A DNA stretch of 64,000 nt from Asticcacaulis sp. MM231 (GTDB lineage: Bacteria > Pseudomonadota > Alphaproteobacteria > Caulobacterales > Caulobacteraceae): the NCBI RefSeq assembly GCF_964186625.1, contig NZ_OZ075108.1, positions 1,488,001 to 1,552,000 on the forward strand, read 5' to 3'. The translations under genes and the position numbers were made by a program. The notes under the pieces are model-generated. The model was not told the DNA's origin, did no database searches, and worked only from the letters and a program-made list of their open reading frames with translations. Below, piece by piece: positions 10,956 through 19,778 of this stretch (positions are counted from its first letter, which is position 1; each line of letters starts with the position of its first letter).

Positions 10956-11019
10956 GGCTTTTCAAACTCGCCTAATATGTCTATACATAATGCATAATGT
11001 ATAGACATAATGAGTGCAA
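10950..11019. promoter_or_regulatory. Divergent hut promoters
   Basis: Rightward promoter for hutFC: TTGCAT at 10950-10955, a 17-base spacer, and TAATAT at 10973-10978. Leftward promoter for hutIHUD: TTGCAC at 11014-11019 on the minus strand, a 17-base spacer, and a weaker TATGCA at 10991-10996. Both overlap the palindrome at 10976-11009, so one bound repressor could shut both operons. The boxes are read by eye and the transcription starts are inferred. Confidence 0.65.
10976..11009. promoter_or_regulatory. hut operator: 34-bp near-perfect palindrome, likely HutC site
   Basis: The arms TATGTCTATACAT (10976-10988) and ATGTATAGACATA (10997-11009) are exact reverse complements. The 8-base centre AATGCATA is itself palindromic except for its outer pair, so only one pair in 34 bases is mismatched. 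Each arm contains TGTCTATACA, close to the TGTATATACA-type sites bound by HutC in pseudomonads. It lies over both divergent hut promoters, next to the hutF-hutC operon that encodes the repressor. Confidence 0.85.
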
Positions 11020-11024
11020 GAGCG

Positions 11025-12320
11025 ATGTCGTCACTTTGGTTTGAAAAAGCGCTGCTGAAACAGGGCTGGCAGTCTGGTGTGTTGCTGACCATCAGCAATG
11101 GCCGCATCGCCAGCATAGAAATCGACGCGGCACCTCAAGGAGAGCGCCATGTGATCGGCATCCCCGGCATGCCCAATCTGCACAGTCACGCCTTCCAGCG
11201 CGTTATCGCCGGCCTGACAGAGCGGCGCTCTGGTGAGCAGGCCCGGAAACCAGATAGCTTCTGGTCATGGCGTGAGCAGATGTACAAATTCCAGGCGCAA
11301 ATCGGCCCGGACGAACTGCAGATCATCGCCAGCCTGGCCTATATGGAAATGCTGGAGGCCGGTTTTACCCGTGTTGGTGAATTCCACTATCTGCATCATG
11401 CACCGGATGGTCAGCCATTTACTGATCCGGCGGAAATGGCCGGACGGATCGCTATGGCGGCTTCGCAAACCGGCATTGGCCTGACGCTTCTGCCGGTCTT
11501 CTACGCCCATGCTGGCTTTGGCGGACAGGCGCCCAATGCCGGTCAGGCGCGCTTTATCCATGATCTCGAGGGCTTTCAGCGCCTGTTGGAAACCAGCCGC
11601 AAACAGGTCGCCGCGCTCGATGACGCCCTTGTCGGAATCGCCCCGCATTCCCTGCGCGCGGTCACGCCGGAAGAACTGACGGCCCTGATCCCCATGGCCG
11701 AAGGCGCGCCGATCCATATCCATATCGCCGAGCAGGCGCGTGAGGTCGAAGACTGTTTGGCCATGACCGGCCAGCGTCCGGTCGAATGGTTGTTCGATCA
11801 TGCAACGGTCGATGCGCAATGGTGTCTGGTTCATGCCACGCACATGACGTCTGAAGAGACGACGCGATTGGCGACATCGGGCGCCATCGCCGGCCTGTGC
11901 CCGATCACCGAGGCCAATCTCGGTGACGGTATCTTTCCGGCGCGGGACTATCTCCAACAGGGCGGGCAATTCGGTATCGGCTCGGATTCCAACGTCCTGA
12001 TCAGCGCCGCCGAGGAACTTCGCCTGCTCGAATACGGCCAGCGCCTGATCTATCGTGAACGCAATGTGCTCGATCATCTGTATGTCCGTGCACTCGATGG
12101 CGCCCAGGCGCTGGGTGTTGAGAGCGGTCTCGTCATAGGCCTGCCCGCCGATCTGGTTAGTCTGGATTGCGATCTTGATTCCTTTGTCTTCGCCTCGGCG
12201 CGCTCACCGATCGATTGCGTCTGGCGCTTTGGCCGCAAGCAGGTCGCGGGCGGCCGCCATATCCGGCGCGACGCCATACTTGCTGATTACCGCAGGCTCA
12301 TGCAAAGGCTGTCCGCATGA
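11025..12320 (+). CDS. hutF: Formimidoylglutamate deiminase
   Basis: Converts N-formimidoyl-L-glutamate to N-formyl-L-glutamate and ammonia, the deiminase branch of the hut pathway. It is an amidohydrolase of 431 residues with metal-site motifs NLHSHAFQR, HIHIAEQ, VHATHM and GSDSNVLI. The ATG at 11025 (MSSLWFEKALL) matches the usual HutF N-terminus and leaves a leader after the predicted promoter. The ATG at 11010 directly abuts the operator and is less likely. It is coupled to hutC by a 4-base overlap. The next enzyme, HutG, is not in this window. Confidence 0.95.
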   Translation: MSSLWFEKALLKQGWQSGVLLTISNGRIASIEIDAAPQGERHVIGIPGMPNLHSHAFQRVIAGLTERRSGEQARKPDSFWSWREQMYKFQAQIGPDELQIIASLAYMEMLEAGFTRVGEFHYLHHAPDGQPFTDPAEMAGRIAMAASQTGIGLTLLPVFYAHAGFGGQAPNAGQARFIHDLEGFQRLLETSRKQVAALDDALVGIAPHSLRAVTPEELTALIPMAEGAPIHIHIAEQAREVEDCLAMTGQRPVEWLFDHATVDAQWCLVHATHMTSEETTRLATSGAIAGLCPITEANLGDGIFPARDYLQQGGQFGIGSDSNVLISAAEELRLLEYGQRLIYRERNVLDHLYVRALDGAQALGVESGLVIGLPADLVSLDCDLDSFVFASARSPIDCVWRFGRKQVAGGRHIRRDAILADYRRLMQRLSA

Positions 12321-13024
12321 CCCAAATCCTGCCGCTGCATCAGCAGATCCGTAACGACATCGAAGCGCAGATCCGCTCCGGGGCCCTGAAGCCCGGTCAG
12401 CGTATCCCCTTTGAGCACGAGTTGATGGCGCAATATGGCGTGTCGCGCATGACGGTCAACAAGGCCCTGACTCCGCTCGATGAGGCCGGTCTGATCGAAC
12501 GCCGCAAACGCGCCGGCACCTTTGTGCGGTTGCCGCGCCTCGATTCCACCGTGCTCGATATCCCTGATATCCAGATCGAGATCGAGACGCGCGGCGAAGC
12601 CTATCATTTCGAAGTCCTGTCCTATGCCATCCGCCCCGCGTCCAGCGACGACGAGCGCGAACTGGCCGGTGAAGGCGGACGGGTGTTGAAAATCGAGGGC
12701 CTGCATTTCGCCTCCGACAAGCCGCTGGCGCTGGAACGCCGCCTGATCAATCTGTCGGTGGTGCCGCAGGCCGAAGACGTTGATTTCAGCCGCCAGTCAC
12801 CCGGCCACTGGCTGCTCGGCGCCGTGCCCTGGACACACGTCGAGAACCAGATCAGCGCCACCGCCGCGGAGGCGCAGACCGCCCGCCATCTGCGCCTTGA
12901 TGCCGGCGCCGCCTGTCTGGTGGTCGATCGCCGCACCTGGCGCGACAGGGACCGCGTCACCACGGTGCGCCAGATCTTCGACGGGGCGTCTTATCGTCTG
13001 ATCGCGCAATTCGATCACGGTTAA
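12317..13024 (+). CDS. hutC: GntR-family histidine utilization repressor
   Basis: 235-residue regulator of the GntR/HutC subfamily: an N-terminal winged helix (about 5-70, with GVSRMTVNKAL as the recognition region) and a C-terminal UTRA ligand domain (about 90-230). In characterised relatives urocanate releases the protein from DNA. The start codon overlaps the hutF stop (ATGA). Position and family both point to the palindrome between hutI and hutF as its target, which would also autoregulate it. Confidence 0.95.
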   Translation: MTQILPLHQQIRNDIEAQIRSGALKPGQRIPFEHELMAQYGVSRMTVNKALTPLDEAGLIERRKRAGTFVRLPRLDSTVLDIPDIQIEIETRGEAYHFEVLSYAIRPASSDDERELAGEGGRVLKIEGLHFASDKPLALERRLINLSVVPQAEDVDFSRQSPGHWLLGAVPWTHVENQISATAAEAQTARHLRLDAGAACLVVDRRTWRDRDRVTTVRQIFDGASYRLIAQFDHG

Positions 13025-13104
13025 GGTCATGCCGTCACCGTCCGGCAATCTTGCGTTAACTACAAGCGGCGATACTCTGGGCAGACATATGTAAGGGCCC
13101 TTTC

Positions 13105-13581
13105 ATGACATCCTGGCAAGCCGGTATCGCGCTTAGTCTGCTGATCGCTTTGGTGAGCGCGCCCGCGCACGCCACGCTCGGCGGCAAGGCGTCCACCATC
13201 GAAAACGATCGTATCCGCATGGTGGGACGCAAGAGCGCTCAGATGGTCCAGGGTGAGGTCACCAGCCACGAAGTCACGCTGGAAAACGGCACGGTGACGC
13301 GCCAGTTGACGCGCGCCGATGGCACGGTTTTCGCCGTAAGCTGGCAAGGGCCGGTGCGCCCCAATCTCAACCAGCTATTCGGCACGAGCTATTTCCAGCG
13401 TTTTCAGAGTGATAACGCGCCGGCCGGTCGTATCCGGATGCGGCGCGCCCTGGCCTCGACCCATAGCGATTTTGTCGTGCGTACCGGCGGCCATGCCGGC
13501 GCCTTCTGGGGTTTTGCCTTCCTGCCCAAGGCCGCGCCTGCCGGTTTCTCAGCCCAGAGCCTTCAGGCAGGTGCCCAATGA
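13105..13581 (+). CDS. DUF2844 family exported protein
   Basis: 158 residues with a signal peptide (cleavage likely after APAHA, about residue 24). The remainder has the look of DUF2844: ATLGGKASTIENDR at the mature N-terminus, then a long beta-rich stretch with EVTLENGTVTRQL and FAVSWQGPVRPNLNQLFG. The function is unknown. Its stop overlaps the start of the DUF3443 gene by 4 bases (ATGA), and such pairs recur in other proteobacteria, so the two products probably act together in the periplasm. Confidence 0.8.
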   Translation: MTSWQAGIALSLLIALVSAPAHATLGGKASTIENDRIRMVGRKSAQMVQGEVTSHEVTLENGTVTRQLTRADGTVFAVSWQGPVRPNLNQLFGTSYFQRFQSDNAPAGRIRMRRALASTHSDFVVRTGGHAGAFWGFAFLPKAAPAGFSAQSLQAGAQ

Positions 13582-14846
13582 AGCCGCATATTCTTCTGAC
13601 GGGTCTTCTGCTTCTTCTTGCCGCCTGTGGTGGCGGTGGTGGCGGCGGGGGTAGCGGCAGCACGTCCTCTGGCGGCGGTTCCTCGTCCTCATCGTCCAAC
13701 TCCAGCAGCACGGCGGCGTTGAGTAATTTTACCACCATCTCGGTGGATTCCGGCCCGCCTCAGGCAGGGGGGAACGTCAATATCGGCTTTGTTACGGTCA
13801 CGATCTGCGCGCCGGGCACGAGCACGTGCCAGACCATCGATCACGTCATCATGGACACCGGCTCTGTTGGCCTGCGTATCGAAAATGAAGCCCTGACGCC
13901 GGCTATGCGCACCGCCTTGCCGCATACGCAGGTGGCCGGCAAGGGGGCCGCGGAATGTTACCAGTACGTCGATGGCTATGTCTTCGGCTCGATCCGTACG
14001 GCCGATTTCACCATCGGCGGCGAGACTGTCGCGGCCATGCCCCTGATGGTCATCGGTGATGGTGGAGATTACGCCAATGTGCCGACCGACTGCTCCTCCG
14101 GCGGCGGCAACAGCCACGACACCATCGCCGATTTCGGCGCCAACGGCATTATCGGCATCAGCAGCGGTATCACCGATTGCGGCAGTTATTGCTCGAGCAC
14201 CACCAATAACGGTTATTACTACACCTGTGTCTCGGCCACCTGTACGCCCTCGACCCTTGCGACGGCTTCGCAGGTGCCCAATCCGGTTGCGCGCATGGCG
14301 GTCAACAACAACGGCACGATCGTTGATCTGCCGGCGGTGGCCGGCCTTGGCGCGCCCAGCCTGACCGGAACGCTTTACTTTGGCATAGGCACCCAGACCA
14401 ACAACACGCTCGGCAACCGCACAATCCTGACGCTCAGCAACAGCTTTCTGTTGACCGCCACCTACAAGGGCGTGGCCCTGACGCAGAGCTTTATCGACAG
14501 CGGCACCAACTTCTACGGCTTCTCCGACAGCGCCATTCCATCCTGCACCGGCAATCTGGCGGGCTTCTACTGTCCGGCTACCTCGCTTGGCCTGACCGCC
14601 AGCCTGACCGGGCAGAACGGCGTTGCGGCCAATGTCCCGTTCACCATCGACAACACGTCTCAGCTTGTCCAGTCGCCAAACTACGTCCTGCCGGGATTGG
14701 GCGGTGATCCCACCGGGTTCGATAATCTGGAGCCTTACAGCAACAGCTTCGATTTCGGCCTGCCGTTCTTCTATGGGCGGCGCGTCTATACGGCGATTTC
14801 CGGCCGCAATGCCGGCGGTACGCTTGGTCCTTACATCGCATTTTAA
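13578..14846 (+). CDS. DUF3443 family lipoprotein with aspartic-protease-like motifs
   Basis: 422-residue predicted lipoprotein: lipobox LAAC with the lipidated Cys at 17, then an unbroken run of eight glycines and a Gly/Ser tether to about residue 44. The folded part resembles DUF3443. Two motifs stand out: MDTGSVGLRI (Asp93) and FIDSGTNFYGF (Asp307), the spacing and form of the two active-site Asp loops in pepsin-like bilobal aspartic proteases. Peptidase activity is my inference, not established. Several cysteine pairs suggest disulfides. It is coupled to the DUF2844 gene upstream. Confidence 0.8.
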   Translation: MKPHILLTGLLLLLAACGGGGGGGGSGSTSSGGGSSSSSSNSSSTAALSNFTTISVDSGPPQAGGNVNIGFVTVTICAPGTSTCQTIDHVIMDTGSVGLRIENEALTPAMRTALPHTQVAGKGAAECYQYVDGYVFGSIRTADFTIGGETVAAMPLMVIGDGGDYANVPTDCSSGGGNSHDTIADFGANGIIGISSGITDCGSYCSSTTNNGYYYTCVSATCTPSTLATASQVPNPVARMAVNNNGTIVDLPAVAGLGAPSLTGTLYFGIGTQTNNTLGNRTILTLSNSFLLTATYKGVALTQSFIDSGTNFYGFSDSAIPSCTGNLAGFYCPATSLGLTASLTGQNGVAANVPFTIDNTSQLVQSPNYVLPGLGGDPTGFDNLEPYSNSFDFGLPFFYGRRVYTAISGRNAGGTLGPYIAF

Positions 14847-14857
14847 GATTGACCGCC

Positions 14858-15733
14858 ATGCCAGCCTATCAAGATGTCTTTTACGATAGCCATGATCTGC
14901 GCGTGAAGCTCTATGCCCGGGACTATCATCGTTCCGGGGGCGGCGAGATCATGCCGGTCATCTGCATGCACGGGCTTAGCCGCAATTCGGCTGATTTCGA
15001 GGTCATCGCGGCGCATCTGTCCGAGCGCTATCGCGTCATCGTGCCGGACCAGCGCGGTCGCGGCAAGTCAGGCTGGGATGCCGAGCCGGCCAACTATTCT
15101 CCGGCGCTCTATGTGCAGGATGTGTTCAAGCTGATGGGAGAGCTTGGCATCGCGCGCGCAGCCTTGATCGGCACGTCGATGGGCGGCATCATGGCGATGA
15201 TCATGGGCATGATCGCGCCACAGGCCGTCATCGGCATGGTGATCAACGATGTCGGGCCGGAACTGGACGTGACGGGCCTGGCAAGGATCAAGTCCTATGT
15301 CGGCAAGAGCCCGCCGATCAACACCTGGGCCGATGCGACGGCGCGCGCGCGCCAGACCAATGCCGCAGCTTTTCCGGACTATGACGACGCCGACTGGCTG
15401 GCCTTCGCGAAACGCACCTATCATGAGGTCGAAGGTGTGCCGGTGTCGTCCTACGATCCGGCGATTTCCGGCGCCTTCGATCCGGATGGGCCGGTTGTGG
15501 CGCCGCCCGATATGTGGGGCATATGGGATACGCTTAAAGGCATCCCCGTACTGGGGGTGCGCGGCGAGCTTTCCGACCTGTTATCCGAGGCGACCTTTGG
15601 CCAGATGCTGGAGCGCCATTCCGCTATGGGCGCCGTGACAGTGGCGCGCGTCGGCCATGCGCCGATGCTCGACGAACAAGAGGCGATGACGGCGATTGAT
15701 GCGTTTCTGGCTGATCTGGAAACGCGCGTCTGA
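14858..15733 (+). CDS. Alpha/beta hydrolase
   Basis: 291-residue alpha/beta hydrolase fold protein. The oxyanion motif CMHGLSRN precedes the nucleophile elbow GTSMGG (Ser107), and the histidine lies in RVGHAPMLDE near the end. The PDQRGRGKSGW segment is typical of small-molecule esterases and hydrolases of this group. The substrate is unknown. I prefer the ATG at 14858 over a TTG at 14849. It starts 11 bases after the DUF3443 gene and may be co-transcribed with it. Confidence 0.88.
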   Translation: MPAYQDVFYDSHDLRVKLYARDYHRSGGGEIMPVICMHGLSRNSADFEVIAAHLSERYRVIVPDQRGRGKSGWDAEPANYSPALYVQDVFKLMGELGIARAALIGTSMGGIMAMIMGMIAPQAVIGMVINDVGPELDVTGLARIKSYVGKSPPINTWADATARARQTNAAAFPDYDDADWLAFAKRTYHEVEGVPVSSYDPAISGAFDPDGPVVAPPDMWGIWDTLKGIPVLGVRGELSDLLSEATFGQMLERHSAMGAVTVARVGHAPMLDEQEAMTAIDAFLADLETRV

Positions 15734-15762
15734 ACCTCTCCGGATGTCGCGGGATGGGGGCC

Positions 15763-17175
15763 TTATTGATCCGCCAGCGTTTTGACGAACTGATAGTGGA
15801 ACCGGCGGCCGTCCATCAGCGACTGGACACGGATGCGCTCGTTCAGCCCATGGGCGCGGCTGCCGTCCTTATCGACGAAGATGCCGGAAATGCCGTAGGT
15901 CGGGATACCGCCGGCAGTCATATAGATGCCGTCGGTCGCCCCGGTCGACATGATCGGCAGGATCGGCGTACCCGGATAGATCTTCGCTGACACGCTCTCG
16001 ACCGCCGCCATGATCTCAGGGCTCAGCGCCGGCACCGGCGTGGCCGGACTGCGCGGTTCTACGATGGTGACGTGGTTGTTCGGATCGCCAATGGCCTGAT
16101 CGAGCGTGGCGCGCACGGTCTCGATCGGCGTGCCCGGCAAGATGCGGCAGTTGATATTGGTCGTGGTTCTCTGCGGCAGGGCATTGGTGGCATGTCCACC
16201 GTTGATCATGGTCGCCACGCAGGTGGTGCGCAGCATCGAATGCCACTTTTTGTCAGCCGAAACGATGGCGTTGGCCTTGGCGTCGGTCGGGTTCTTCACA
16301 AGGGCCAGCATGGCCGCGCCGATATCGCCGCCCTTGATGGCCGCCATGCGGGTGAAATAGGCGCGGGTGGTGTCGTTGAATTCGACCGGGAATTCCAGCG
16401 CGCTCAGCTTCGTCAGGTCTCTAGCCATGTCGTAGATGGCGTTGGCCGCTACCGGCTGCGAGGAATGGCCGCCGGGATTGGTCGTCTCGATCTGGAAGTC
16501 CTGATAGACCTTTTCTGCCGCCTGAACGCCAAACGTGACCCGTTTGCCGTTTTCATCCAGTTCGCCGGAACCACCTTCATTGATGGCAAAGCCAGCGTCG
16601 ATCCAGTCCTTGTGGTTCTGCGCCAGATATTCTGCGCCATTGAAAGCGCCTGAGGTTTCCTCGCCGCAGGTCAGCGCCATCTTGATGTCGCGCTTCGGCG
16701 TATAGCCTTCCTGACGGTAACGGATCAGCAGATCAGTGAAGATGGCGGCCATCGCCTTGTCGTCCTGCGCGCCGCGGGCGTAGAAATAGCCGTCCTCTTC
16801 CACGAGCGTAAAGGGATCGCGCGTCCAGTCGGCGCGGTTGGCCTCCACCACGTCAATATGAGCCAGCAGCAAGATTGGCTTTTTTTTCGAGCCCTTGCCG
16901 TGCAGAATGGCGACAAGGCCGCCTTCCTTCGGGTGCTCAGGCACCGAAAAGACGCGCAGATCGGCATCGGGATAGCCGGCGGCTTTCAGCCGTGCCGCCA
17001 TGCGCTCGGCGGCCAGGGTGCAGTTACCGGCGGAAAGCGTGGTATTGGTCTCGATCAGTTCCTTGTAGGTGGCGCGGAAGGCCGGTTCGCCGTCACCCGA
17101 TGTGTCGGCCGCAAAGGCGGGGGCAGAGATGGCAAGAACAGCGGTAAAAGCCAGCAGGCTGTGTTTCAGGTGCAT
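15763..17175 (-). CDS. M20 family zinc metallopeptidase, exported (copy 2)
   Basis: 470-residue M20-type hydrolase with a signal peptide (cleavage after APAFA). Metal-binding motifs: LLLAHIDVV, ARGAQDDKAM (bridging Asp) and LTCGEETSG (catalytic Glu pair). A dimerisation-domain segment contains NPGGHSSQP. It is likely a periplasmic di- or aminopeptidase for scavenging; the substrate is unknown. A clear ribosome-binding site (AAGGGGA) sits over the stop of the upstream copy, 11 bases away. The two genes are paralogous and identical in length. Confidence 0.92.
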   Translation of the reverse strand: MHLKHSLLAFTAVLAISAPAFAADTSGDGEPAFRATYKELIETNTTLSAGNCTLAAERMAARLKAAGYPDADLRVFSVPEHPKEGGLVAILHGKGSKKKPILLLAHIDVVEANRADWTRDPFTLVEEDGYFYARGAQDDKAMAAIFTDLLIRYRQEGYTPKRDIKMALTCGEETSGAFNGAEYLAQNHKDWIDAGFAINEGGSGELDENGKRVTFGVQAAEKVYQDFQIETTNPGGHSSQPVAANAIYDMARDLTKLSALEFPVEFNDTTRAYFTRMAAIKGGDIGAAMLALVKNPTDAKANAIVSADKKWHSMLRTTCVATMINGGHATNALPQRTTTNINCRILPGTPIETVRATLDQAIGDPNNHVTIVEPRSPATPVPALSPEIMAAVESVSAKIYPGTPILPIMSTGATDGIYMTAGGIPTYGISGIFVDKDGSRAHGLNERIRVQSLMDGRRFHYQFVKTLADQ

Positions 17176-17186
17176 ATCGGTTCCCC

Positions 17187-18599
17187 TTATTGATCGGCGT
17201 AAAGCTTGACGAGTTTGTGGAAGAAGCGGCGGCCTTCCATCAGCGATTTGACCCCGACATGCTCGTTGAGGCCGTGGATATTGCCTTCGTCCGGCCCCTC
17301 GAAGAAGCCATAGAAGCCATAGGTCGGGATGCCGGCGGCGGTGGTGTAGATGCCGTCTGAAGCGCCGGTCTCCATGGTGGGCAGAACCGGCACGCCGGGG
17401 TAGACCTCCGCCACCACCTTCTCAATGGGCGCCAGAATATCGCGGCCAAGCGGCGGCGCGGGTGTGGCCGGGCTGGGGGCGCCATTGAGCGTCAGGCTGA
17501 CCTTGGGATTGTTGATGGCGGTGGCCAAAGCCGCTTGCACCTCGTCGACCTGCGTGCCGGGGAAGATGCGGCAATTGACATTGGCCTTGACCGTCTGGGG
17601 CAGGGCGTTGACCGCATGACCGCCTTCGATCATGGTCGCCACGCAGGTGGTGCGTAGCATCGCCTGCCACATGGCGTCCTGCGACAGGCGCGCCTCGGCG
17701 GCGGCATCGTGCGGGTTGGCGACAATGGCGCGCATGGCGGCGCCGTCCTCGCCGCCCTTGATATCGGCCATGCGGGTGAAATATTCCCTGGTGGCGTCGT
17801 TGATCCTGACCGGAAACCTGTAAGCAGAGACGGCTTTCAGCGCGTCGGCCATATCATAGATGGCATTCTCCGGCACCGGGCGTGACGAGTGACCGCCGGG
17901 ATTGTCGGTCTCCAGCGTGAAGTCCTGATAGACCTTCTCGGCGGCCTCGACATCGAACGAGACATGCTGGCCCTCAGCATCATCCGCGCCATAGGCGCCT
18001 TCATTGATGGCAAAGGCCGCGTCGATCCAGTCCTTGTGATGTTCACTAAGCCATTTGGCGCCGTTGAAGACGCCTTCGGTTTCTTCGCCACAGGTGAGCG
18101 CCAGCTTGATATCGCGCTTCGGCCTGTAGCCTTCCTGTTTGTAGCGGATCAACAGGTCGGTGAAGATGGCGGCCTGCCCCTTGTCGTCGGCCACGCCGCG
18201 TCCGTAGAACTGGCCGTCTTCCTCGAAGAGGATAAAGGGATCGCGCGTCCAGTCTTCACGCTTGGCGGCCACCACGTCGATATGGGCCAGCAGCAGGATC
18301 GGCTTCTTAGTTGAGCCGCTGCCTTTCAGAGTCGCGACCAGCCCGCCGTCGTTCGGCGCGCTATCATGGATAAAGAGATGGATGTCGGTATCGCTGTAGC
18401 CAGCGGCTTTCAGGCGAGCTTCCATGCGCTGGGCGGCGAGGGTGCAACTGCCGACGCCGGGCGCGGTGTTGGTTTCGACCAGTTCCTTGAACAAGGCGCG
18501 AAAAGCCGGTTCGCCATCGCCGGATCTGTCGGCGGCCACAGCCTGACCCGAAAGCGCCATCAAGGAGGTCAGGGCCAGCAGGAGGGCTTTCAGGCGCAT
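17187..18599 (-). CDS. M20 family zinc metallopeptidase, exported (copy 1)
   Basis: 470 residues starting at the ATG at 18599 (MRLKALLLALTSL, a signal peptide ending near GQAVA), preceded by a GGAG ribosome-binding site; the frame is open further upstream without such support. Metal motifs match its neighbour: LLLAHIDVV, GRGVADDKGQ, LTCGEETEG and NPGGHSSRP. The two proteins align along their whole length, so this is a tandem duplication that has diverged enough for the copies to have different substrate preferences. Confidence 0.92.
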   Translation of the reverse strand: MRLKALLLALTSLMALSGQAVAADRSGDGEPAFRALFKELVETNTAPGVGSCTLAAQRMEARLKAAGYSDTDIHLFIHDSAPNDGGLVATLKGSGSTKKPILLLAHIDVVAAKREDWTRDPFILFEEDGQFYGRGVADDKGQAAIFTDLLIRYKQEGYRPKRDIKLALTCGEETEGVFNGAKWLSEHHKDWIDAAFAINEGAYGADDAEGQHVSFDVEAAEKVYQDFTLETDNPGGHSSRPVPENAIYDMADALKAVSAYRFPVRINDATREYFTRMADIKGGEDGAAMRAIVANPHDAAAEARLSQDAMWQAMLRTTCVATMIEGGHAVNALPQTVKANVNCRIFPGTQVDEVQAALATAINNPKVSLTLNGAPSPATPAPPLGRDILAPIEKVVAEVYPGVPVLPTMETGASDGIYTTAAGIPTYGFYGFFEGPDEGNIHGLNEHVGVKSLMEGRRFFHKLVKLYADQ

Positions 18600-18658
18600 G
18601 GGGTGCTCCGCAAAAGAGGTGACGCTAACACCCCTTTCGCGGATGCACAATCTATCGC

Positions 18659-19129
18659 TTAGCGTCGATCCGACACTTCGATCAGGGCATCGATCTCGAC
18701 GGCGAAGCCGAGCGGGATCTTGTACATGCCCACCGCCGAGCGGGCGTGTTTGCCGGCGTCGCCGAGCGCGGCCACCATCAGGTCGGAGCAGCCGTTGATG
18801 ACCTGCGGGATATTGTAGAATTCCGGGCCGGCCTGGACGAAGGCGTTGAGCTTGATAACGCGGACGACGTTGTCAAGATCGCCGTCGGCGGCGGCCTTCA
18901 TCTGGGCCAGCAGGTTGATGGCGCACAGGCGCGCGGCTTCCACGCCCTGTTCCAGCGTGACATCGACGCCAAGCGTACCCTTGATTCCGCCATTTGCGTC
19001 ATTTGAGAGTTGGCCGGAGATATGAACGTGATTCCCGGTGCGGACGAACGGCACGTAATTGGCCACCGGCGCGGTGGGGACGGGCAGGGTTAACCCGAGG
19101 GCGCGCAGACGATCTTCGGTTTGTGACAT
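18659..19129 (-). CDS. RidA/YjgF family enamine deaminase-like protein
   Basis: 156-residue RidA-superfamily protein starting at the ATG at 19129 (MSQTEDRLRALG), with AAGGA upstream. Family features include GNHVHISGQLS, the conserved arginine in HARSAVGMYKIP, and the C-terminal VEIDALIEV. RidA proteins hydrolyse reactive enamine/imine intermediates of PLP enzymes, which fits a cell rich in transaminases. The length and N-terminus suggest the longer YjgF subgroup rather than canonical 128-residue RidA. Confidence 0.9.
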   Translation of the reverse strand: MSQTEDRLRALGLTLPVPTAPVANYVPFVRTGNHVHISGQLSNDANGGIKGTLGVDVTLEQGVEAARLCAINLLAQMKAAADGDLDNVVRVIKLNAFVQAGPEFYNIPQVINGCSDLMVAALGDAGKHARSAVGMYKIPLGFAVEIDALIEVSDRR

Positions 19130-19394
19130 GAGGAATCCTTTATGTGGTAAGAGTATGCAGCCGCTCAAGGGTGGCCAGTTGGCCGAGGTTATAGCTGATT
19201 TGCGTTCATGACTTCCATCCCCATTTTTACCTTTTGTTACCTTCCCCTTCATCTGACCTTAAGAGAGTCCCTATAGATTGAGGATCGAAAAGCCGGGGGC
19301 CGCGCAAGCGGGCGATTCGGTGCAAAAAATAAGATGACGTGGGGCTGAGGGTCTTCAAAATTGAAGGTTTCCGGCGGGGCTCAAAGGTTTTGGA

Positions 19395-19763
19395 ATGATA
19401 CAGAAGAAAGTCCTTATTGTTGAGGACAACGAACTGAACATGAAGCTCTTTCATGACCTGCTTGATGCGCAGGGCTATGAAACCTTCCAGACCGGCGAGG
19501 GATTGTCGGCGCTGACTCTTGCCCGCGAACACCGCCCTGACCTCATTCTCATGGATATCCAGCTTCCCGAAATCTCCGGCCTGGAAGTCACCAAGTGGCT
19601 GAAAGAGGACGATGAACTTTCGCACATTCCGGTGGTGGCCGTGACGGCCTTCGCCATGAAGGGCGATGAGGAACGCATCCGCGAAGGCGGTTGTGAGGCC
19701 TATATTTCGAAGCCGATCTCCGTCACCCATTTCCTGGATACCGTGCGCCGTTATCTCGGTTAA
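19395..19763 (+). CDS. divK: Cell-cycle single-domain response regulator DivK
   Basis: 122-residue receiver, phosphoacceptor Asp54 in [10 protein letters not shown], with the acidic pair in VEDNELN, the conserved Thr in [13 protein letters not shown] and Lys in ISKPIS. The sequence is close to Caulobacter DivK, including the stretch LLDAQGYET and the almost invariant region after the phosphorylation site. In Caulobacter, DivK is controlled by PleC and DivJ and acts on DivL/CckA to lower CtrA activity. Gene order with pleD is as in Caulobacter; the gap is 15 bases. Confidence 0.96.
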   Translation: MIQKKVLIVEDNELNMKLFHDLLDAQGYETFQTGEGLSALTLAREHRPDLILMDIQLPEISGLEVTKWLKEDDELSHIPVVAVTAFAMKGDEERIREGGCEAYISKPISVTHFLDTVRRYLG

Positions 19764-19778
19764 GGCTGAGGGGGCAAG

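Noticed and set aside
11265..12077. 270-codon open frame on the minus strand opposite hutF
   Set aside because: Antisense to hutF with its intact metal-binding motifs; shadow frame.
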